Positions 59,665 through 64,000 of a DNA stretch of 64,000 bases are shown piece by piece. The number at the start of each line of letters is the position of its first letter. The stretch's first letter is position 1. The DNA is taken from assembly GCA_020725265.1 (NCBI GenBank), contig DYFK01000001.1, forward strand, positions 104,969 to 168,968, written 5' to 3'. Under the pieces are notes generated by a model that worked only from the letters and a program-made list of their open reading frames with translations, ran no database searches and had not been told where the DNA came from. The position numbers were made by a program, and so were the translations under genes. Origin of the DNA: Hydrogenophilus sp. GTDB taxonomy: Bacteria; Pseudomonadota; Gammaproteobacteria; Burkholderiales; Thiobacillaceae.

Positions 59665-60981
59665 TTATGCCGAAAGCCGCCAGCAGACCGTGGTCAAGGC
59701 GTCGTCGTCACCGACGTTGCCGGGGAAGATCACCACCGGCAAGCCGGGAAAGCGCGGGTGGTCGTCCGGGCAGCGCACCACCGAGCAGCCCGGCAGGATC
59801 TGCCCGAGCACGCGCGCGGCGCGCAGCGCCAGGCCGTCGGAAAGCACGTCGTTGGAGGTGATGCCGCCCTTGCTGACGAGGAAACCCAGGCTTGCCGGCA
59901 GGCCGCGCACCACGTCCATCAGGAATGCCGACACCGTCTCGCCGAAGGCCAGACGGGTAGCCGCATCGTCGAACCGGCGCTCACCCCGGCTGGTGTAGAT
60001 CACGACGATCCGACCCAGTTCGTGAGCGGTGGCCGCGCGCGCCAGGATCGTCGCCAGCAGTCCGGCGCGATCGCTGGAGATCCGGTCGACTTCCACTTCC
60101 AGCGCCTCCACGCCATCCTGCGCCAGCAGCTTCGCCAGTTGCGTGGTGGTCTTTCTTACGTGCGAGCCGACAATCACCGCGCCGGGCCGGCCGTCGCGCG
60201 TGAAGGCGCGCATCCCCGCCGCGGCCACCGGCTGCGGTGGCAGCCTGGCCAGCGCGGTGAGCAGGCTGGCGGCGGAACGGAACAGGAAGCGCTTGCCGCG
60301 CGCGGCGGCGGCGCGCACCTGATCGGCGAAGCGGTTCATGTCGTCCTGGGTTTCCGCGTCCACCGCCACGCACCGATTGCTGGCCAGCGCGTCCAGACGC
60401 GCGGACAGGTCGCCGCGCACGTCGGCCAGCGAAAAGCGCTCGACCTCGGCGGCGCGGATGCGGCCCACGGTCTTCTCCTCGACGTAATCCGGCAGGAAGC
60501 TGTGGCGATAGCCGAACACCGAATCGCGCGCGAATTCGGTTTCCGCCACCGGCGTCGGCGTGCCGTCGACCATCAGGTAATGGATGCCGTCGCGCGTGAA
60601 GCGGCCGCCCTCGAAGAACGCCGGGGTCAGGAAATGCGCGTCGAACGGGCCGAGTTCCTCGGCCATGACGTCGGTTTCCACCGGGTAGTGGCCGCGCAAC
60701 GTGGAATCCGAACGGCTGACAAAGATCGGGTTGAAGGCGCGGCCTTGCGCCGCCAGGTCGGCCAGGGCTTGTTTGAGGTTGTGGCAAACCTCGCGGGTCA
60801 CGGTGACCGCGCGCGCCGCGTCCATTCCGCGTGTGTTGGTCAGCACGAAGAACAATGGCGCGGCGTCGAGCAGCGCGGCGCGCAGGGTGGCGGGGTCCCA
60901 GCGGGTCAGCAGCAGGCAGGAATGCACCGTCTGCGAGCCGGTGGGGTCGTCGTCGAGGACGATGATCTTGGTGTCGGTCAT
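59665..60981 (-). CDS. four-carbon acid sugar kinase family protein (DUF1537)
   Basis: 438 aa. N-terminal KIIVLDDDPTGSQTVHSCLL, FVLTNTRGMDAARAV and SRSDSTLRGHYPVETDVM are the substrate-binding segments of the OtnK/DenK/LtnK kinases. These phosphorylate D-erythronate, D-threonate or L-threonate; the C-terminal ATP part is GFLVSKGGITSNDVL. ATG at 60981. Family members usually sit with a dehydrogenase and an aldolase; here the partners are GlcDEF and a transketolase-like enzyme, so the real substrate is open. Confidence 0.87.
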   Translation of the reverse strand: MTDTKIIVLDDDPTGSQTVHSCLLLTRWDPATLRAALLDAAPLFFVLTNTRGMDAARAVTVTREVCHNLKQALADLAAQGRAFNPIFVSRSDSTLRGHYPVETDVMAEELGPFDAHFLTPAFFEGGRFTRDGIHYLMVDGTPTPVAETEFARDSVFGYRHSFLPDYVEEKTVGRIRAAEVERFSLADVRGDLSARLDALASNRCVAVDAETQDDMNRFADQVRAAAARGKRFLFRSAASLLTALARLPPQPVAAAGMRAFTRDGRPGAVIVGSHVRKTTTQLAKLLAQDGVEALEVEVDRISSDRAGLLATILARAATAHELGRIVVIYTSRGERRFDDAATRLAFGETVSAFLMDVVRGLPASLGFLVSKGGITSNDVLSDGLALRAARVLGQILPGCSVVRCPDDHPRFPGLPVVIFPGNVGDDDALTTVCWRLSA

Positions 60982-61036
60982 GTCGGTGTGCGGACGTGAA
61001 TTCGGGAAGGGGGCATGCAACCGCCCGCTCCCCCGG

Positions 61037-61062
61037 CCCCTCCCACGCTCGCGGGGGAGGGG
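61037..61062. repeat. GC-rich inverted repeat between transketolase-like and DUF1537 genes
   Basis: CCCCTCCC (61037–61044) and GGGAGGGG (61055–61062) enclose ACGCTCGCGG. The sequence CCCTCCCACGCTCGCGGGGG is of the kind repeated in many proteobacterial intergenic regions. It may lower read-through into the downstream genes; there is no T-run. Confidence 0.5.
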
Positions 61063-61072
61063 AGCAGGGCCG

Positions 61073-63286
61073 TCAGGCCAGCAACGCCATTGCCCGCGCC
61101 GCCATCGCTTCGCCGGTGAGGCCGTTGAAGGCCATGATCTCGCCCGGGCTGGCGGTGGTTTCGCCGCGTTTCCAGGCCATCACGTCGCGGCGCGCGGCGC
61201 GGGTGCGCAGCAGGATGGGTTCGAGCGGGCCGGCCGGACCGCCGGAGACGCCGATCAGCGCGTCCGCGTCGAACAGCGCGTTGAAATGGTCGTCGTCCAT
61301 GAACGCGTTGTCCGGTTCCGATACGGTATCCCAGGCGACATCCGTCGGGCGGTACAGGCGGCGCGGGTTGGCGGCGCTGACGATGCGCACCCGGAAGCCG
61401 GCGGCTTCCAGTCGATCCTTGGCCTCGAACACCGGCAGCAGCACCATGTCGCCGGTGACCGCGAACACCACGGTCTTGCCGCCAGCGGCGGACTCGTACA
61501 GCGTCACCGCGCCGCGCTCGATGCCCTCGCGCGCCTGATCCAGCGTGGTGTACACCGGTAGCGGCGACTTCGATGCGATGATCGCGATGCCCTTGTTGTG
61601 CGTGTCCAGCGCCCACTCGTAGGCGACCTGGATCTGGTTGGCGTCGCACGGGAACAGTGGATAGACGTTGCCGTTGCGCATCTGCGCGGCGAAGTAGTTC
61701 TCGATCTCCGGCCGTTGGTGGGTCCATCCGTTGCGGCCCTGTTCCAGCGCGCCGGCGGTGAACATGCAGACGAAGGACGGCGTCTTGCGGCGCAGTTCGG
61801 CCATGGCCTGGGTCACGGTCTGCACGATCGGCCAGCCGTTGATCGCGAAACTCTCGTACGACAGCCACAGCGAACGGCCGCCGAACAGCGCCAGGCCGGC
61901 GGCGAGACCGGCGCAGGCATCCTCGTTGAGCGGCTCGTAGACCTGGCCGGTCGGGCCCTGGTGGTACAGGCCGTCCTCCACCGGATGGCGGATCTTCAGC
62001 GCGACGTTGATGTTGGCCATGGCGCTGGCCTCGTTGCCGTCGGCGTTGGTCACCACGAAACGCGGATCGTGCTGACCGACGAAGGCCGCCAGCGCGCCGA
62101 AGGCGGTGGCCGGCACCTGCTTGTCGCCGGGCGTGAAGGTGTTGATCGGCAGCGCGGGCAGCGGCGCCGGTGCCGGCGCGCGCTCGGTGACCACGGTCCT
62201 GGCGGCCGGACCGCCGCCGGCGCGCCGGAAATTCTCGCGCACCACGCGCCAGGCCTCCGGATTCAGCGCGCGCCGCTGGAGACCGTCGACGATGTGCTCG
62301 GCATCCAGGGTATCGGCCGGATACAGGTTGTGCGCCTTGGCGCCCAGTTTGTGCACGCCGGCGCCCTTGAGCTGCTTGACGATCAGCACCGTGCGCCGAC
62401 CGCCGAGCGCGCTCTTCGCCGCCTGATCGGCGGCCCGCAGCACGGCGGCGACGAAATCGAGCCGGCGTTCGAAGGAAAAGCGCGTGCTGTCGACGTAGGC
62501 GCCGACCTGGTTCTGGTCGTCGAACTGGCGGGCATCGACCAGGAACACGCTGTCGAAGCCATGCCCCTTCCAGTAGGCGGTCATCTCATCGTTGCTCCAG
62601 GTCGCGCACATGGCGTGGTGTTCCTGGCTGTAGCCGTTCCAGACCAGCACCGGCAGGTAGTTGGTCGCCGCCGGATAGGCGGTGTTGAAGTGCATCATCG
62701 AATTCAGCACATAGGGTTCGCCCATGCCGCCATCACCGATGGTCACCGGGAACAGCGTGCCCGGATGCAGCAGCGCGCCGGCCATGGCGAAATGCTGGCC
62801 CTGGCCGAGCGGGCCGGCCGGCGCCAGCAGACCGGGAATGGCGCCGGACAGATGGCCGAGCAGGCCGTGCCGCTCGCGGAAACGCTCACGCATGTCCTGA
62901 ACCGTGCGGATGCCCATTTCCTCCAGCGAGGTATCCAGGAACATCGCCGAATAGAAGCCCGGCGCGTGATGGCCGACCTCGGTGACGATGTTGGTGTGTC
63001 CGAGCATGACCAGCGCCGCGTAGGCCTCGGCGCTGGAGGCGAAGCCACCCGGATGGCCGGAGGCCTTGGCGCCGCAGACTTGCAGGGTCAGATAACGCAA
63101 CGCATCGGCGGCCAGCAGGGTCTGGTAAGCGGCGGCGGGCGCGCGCGCGTCGGCGACCCCGGCGGCGCCCTCGACGATCGCCGGCTCGGCGGCATGCTCG
63201 GCGAATCCCGGCCAGGCCGGGCCGTAATACTGGATGCCCTCGCAAAAGGCGGGCGCGAGTTGCTCGGGTTGGGTGCTGGGGGTCAT
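61073..63286 (-). CDS. transketolase-like thiamine-diphosphate enzyme
   Basis: 737 aa. The N-terminal half has CGAKASGHPGGFASSAEAYA and the TPP motif IGDGGMGEPYVLNSMMHFNT. The middle part reads TNADGNEASAMANINVALKI and the C-terminal region has AVTGDMVLLPVFEAKDRLEA and RIVSAANPRRLY. Overall it follows the transketolase/phosphoketolase-like order, but common transketolase blocks are replaced (GHHAPGFYSAMFLDTSLEEM for the usual active-site loop). I therefore do not call it TktA or Xfp. It probably acts on a ketose or hydroxyketo acid linked to the DUF1537 kinase product. ATG at 63286. Confidence 0.8.
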   Translation of the reverse strand: MTPSTQPEQLAPAFCEGIQYYGPAWPGFAEHAAEPAIVEGAAGVADARAPAAAYQTLLAADALRYLTLQVCGAKASGHPGGFASSAEAYAALVMLGHTNIVTEVGHHAPGFYSAMFLDTSLEEMGIRTVQDMRERFRERHGLLGHLSGAIPGLLAPAGPLGQGQHFAMAGALLHPGTLFPVTIGDGGMGEPYVLNSMMHFNTAYPAATNYLPVLVWNGYSQEHHAMCATWSNDEMTAYWKGHGFDSVFLVDARQFDDQNQVGAYVDSTRFSFERRLDFVAAVLRAADQAAKSALGGRRTVLIVKQLKGAGVHKLGAKAHNLYPADTLDAEHIVDGLQRRALNPEAWRVVRENFRRAGGGPAARTVVTERAPAPAPLPALPINTFTPGDKQVPATAFGALAAFVGQHDPRFVVTNADGNEASAMANINVALKIRHPVEDGLYHQGPTGQVYEPLNEDACAGLAAGLALFGGRSLWLSYESFAINGWPIVQTVTQAMAELRRKTPSFVCMFTAGALEQGRNGWTHQRPEIENYFAAQMRNGNVYPLFPCDANQIQVAYEWALDTHNKGIAIIASKSPLPVYTTLDQAREGIERGAVTLYESAAGGKTVVFAVTGDMVLLPVFEAKDRLEAAGFRVRIVSAANPRRLYRPTDVAWDTVSEPDNAFMDDDHFNALFDADALIGVSGGPAGPLEPILLRTRAARRDVMAWKRGETTASPGEIMAFNGLTGEAMAARAMALLA

Positions 63287-63324
63287 GGTCGGCTCCGTGG
63301 TCTGAATGGCGATGGCGATAATCT

Positions 63325-63369
63325 ACTGAATCAGTCAACTTTTCACAATGCAGATGTTGTTTCATAATG
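63325..63369. promoter_or_regulatory. divergent control region with palindrome and near-identical direct repeats
   Basis: Between the divergent transketolase-like and IclR-type genes lie ACTGAATCAGT (63325–63335, symmetric around one base) and two copies of a ten-mer, TTTCACAATG (63341–63350) and TTTCATAATG (63360–63369), 19 bases apart. This is where the IclR-type protein would be expected to bind to control both genes. Confidence 0.5.
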
Positions 63370-63375
63370 TGGAAC

Positions 63376-64000
63376 ATGACGGAACCCAAAACCTCCCCCA
63401 TCCAGGTCATCGACCGCATGGCCGCGCTGTTCGACGCGCTCGCCAGCGAAGGCGACGGCGCCTCCCTGAAAGTGCTGGCGGCGGAAACCGGCCTGCATCC
63501 CTCCACCGCCTTCCGCATCCTGGCCGCGCTGGCCGTGCACGATCTGATCGCGCGCGACGAGGCCGGCCACTACCGGCTCGGCCCACGCCTGCTCGGCCTG
63601 GCGGCCCGGGTGCGCGCCGGGCTGGACGTGCGCGCGCTCGCGCGTCCGGAGATGGAATGGCTGCGTGATCAGGTCGGCGAAACCGTCAACCTGACCGTGC
63701 GTCAGGGCGACGAGGTGGTGTACGTGGAACGGGTCACACCCAACCGGATGATGCGGGTCGAGCAGGTCATCGGCAGCCGCGCGCCGCTGCACGTCACCGC
63801 CGTCGGCAAGCTGATGCTGGGCGAGGCCGGCCCGGCCGAGATCGAGCAATATGCCCGACGCACCGGCCTGCCCGCCTACACCGTCAACACCCGCGCCGGC
63901 ATCGCGCCGCTGCGCGCCGACATCGAGTCCTGCCTGGCGCGCGGCTACGCGTTGGACGACGAGGAAGCGGAACTGGGTGTCGGCTGCATCGGCGCGCTGG
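63376..64000 (+). CDS. IclR-type transcriptional regulator, C-terminus cut by window edge
   Basis: About 208 codons are present and open to the right edge; the track misses it. An N-terminal winged helix-turn-helix (LKVLAAETGLHPSTAFRILA) is followed by the IclR effector domain (LGPRLLGLAARVRAGLDVRA, GETVNLTVRQGDEVVYVERV, GSRAPLHVTAVGKLMLGE), still intact at the C-terminal cysteine region ELGVGCIGAL. The start could be the ATG at 63376 or the in-frame ATG at 63367, which overlaps the second direct repeat. Divergent placement suggests it controls the transketolase-like operon. Confidence 0.9.
   Translation, partial: MTEPKTSPIQVIDRMAALFDALASEGDGASLKVLAAETGLHPSTAFRILAALAVHDLIARDEAGHYRLGPRLLGLAARVRAGLDVRALARPEMEWLRDQVGETVNLTVRQGDEVVYVERVTPNRMMRVEQVIGSRAPLHVTAVGKLMLGEAGPAEIEQYARRTGLPAYTVNTRAGIAPLRADIESCLARGYALDDEEAELGVGCIGAL

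Noticed and set aside
1-64000. tRNA genes, CRISPR arrays, insertion sequences, phage genes
   Set aside because: No cloverleaf, spaced direct repeats, transposase or phage motifs were seen; XerC is the housekeeping recombinase by context.

Overview
The window is GC-rich DNA from a Gram-negative bacterium, most likely a betaproteobacterium. The evidence is a TonB-dependent BtuB, LPS/capsule-type ABC exporters, the gene order dapF–DUF484–xerC–CNP1-like, a BtuM-type vitamin B12 permease beside a riboswitch-controlled btuB, and glycolate oxidase GlcDEF. I cannot fix a genus. I see no tRNA, rRNA, CRISPR array, insertion sequence or phage gene.

Layout. (1) 1–14.3 kb, minus strand: one half of a surface-polysaccharide locus. 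In transcription order it has two ABC-2 permeases, a short exporter ATPase, gmd, rmd, a glycosyltransferase, an FkbM methyltransferase, a NeuD-type acetyltransferase, a perosamine-synthase-like aminotransferase, three glycosyltransferases and a membrane protein cut by the left edge. The enzymes predict GDP-D-rhamnose and GDP-(N-acetyl)perosamine made from GDP-mannose. (2) 14.3–17.1 kb: a divergent B12-uptake module, btuM and riboswitch–btuB. It interrupts the polysaccharide genes. (3) 17.1–38.4 kb, almost all minus strand: the second half. It holds a DUF2304 protein, multidomain glycosyltransferases, a membrane-TPR protein, methyltransferases, a pyruvyl-transferase-family enzyme, a second exporter ATPase with a C-terminal carbohydrate-binding-type domain, and two back-to-back TPR/O-GlcNAc-transferase-like proteins. 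Many junctions are ATGA overlaps, so much of it is one translationally coupled operon. (4) 38.4–45 kb: a parvulin-type foldase, two large secreted proteins with clear terminators, a small secreted protein and a lytic transglycosylase. (5) 45.2–51.3 kb, minus strand: a compact nine-gene run from a membrane protein through CDP-alcohol phosphatidyltransferase, CdsA-like, PlsC-like and YqaA-like genes to dapF, DUF484, xerC and a CNP1-like gene. (6) 51.4–54.6 kb, plus strand: RsmB-like methyltransferase, phospholipase-D-like protein and MscS channel, ending in a bidirectional terminator. (7) 54.7–63.3 kb, minus strand: rpmG, rpmB, radC, glcF/E/D, a DUF1537 acid-sugar kinase and a transketolase-like enzyme. 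An IclR-type regulator diverges from them and runs off the right edge.

How the genes work together. Regions 1 and 3 together encode nucleotide-sugar synthesis, chain assembly, decoration by methyl, acetyl and possibly pyruvyl groups, and ABC export. The two exporter ATPases of different architecture and the three glycosyltransferase fusions are the most distinctive parts. The less expected loci are the YnbAB-like phospholipid genes, where the CDP-alcohol enzyme carries two Asp-to-Asn changes in its signature, and the GlcDEF/DUF1537/transketolase-like/IclR locus, which looks like a small-acid catabolic module of undefined substrate.

Start codons were often moved inward from the ORF track, which extends ORFs to upstream TTG or GTG codons. 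Moves were based on start/stop overlaps, Shine-Dalgarno matches and family N-termini. All functional names are from reading the translations; no database search was run.
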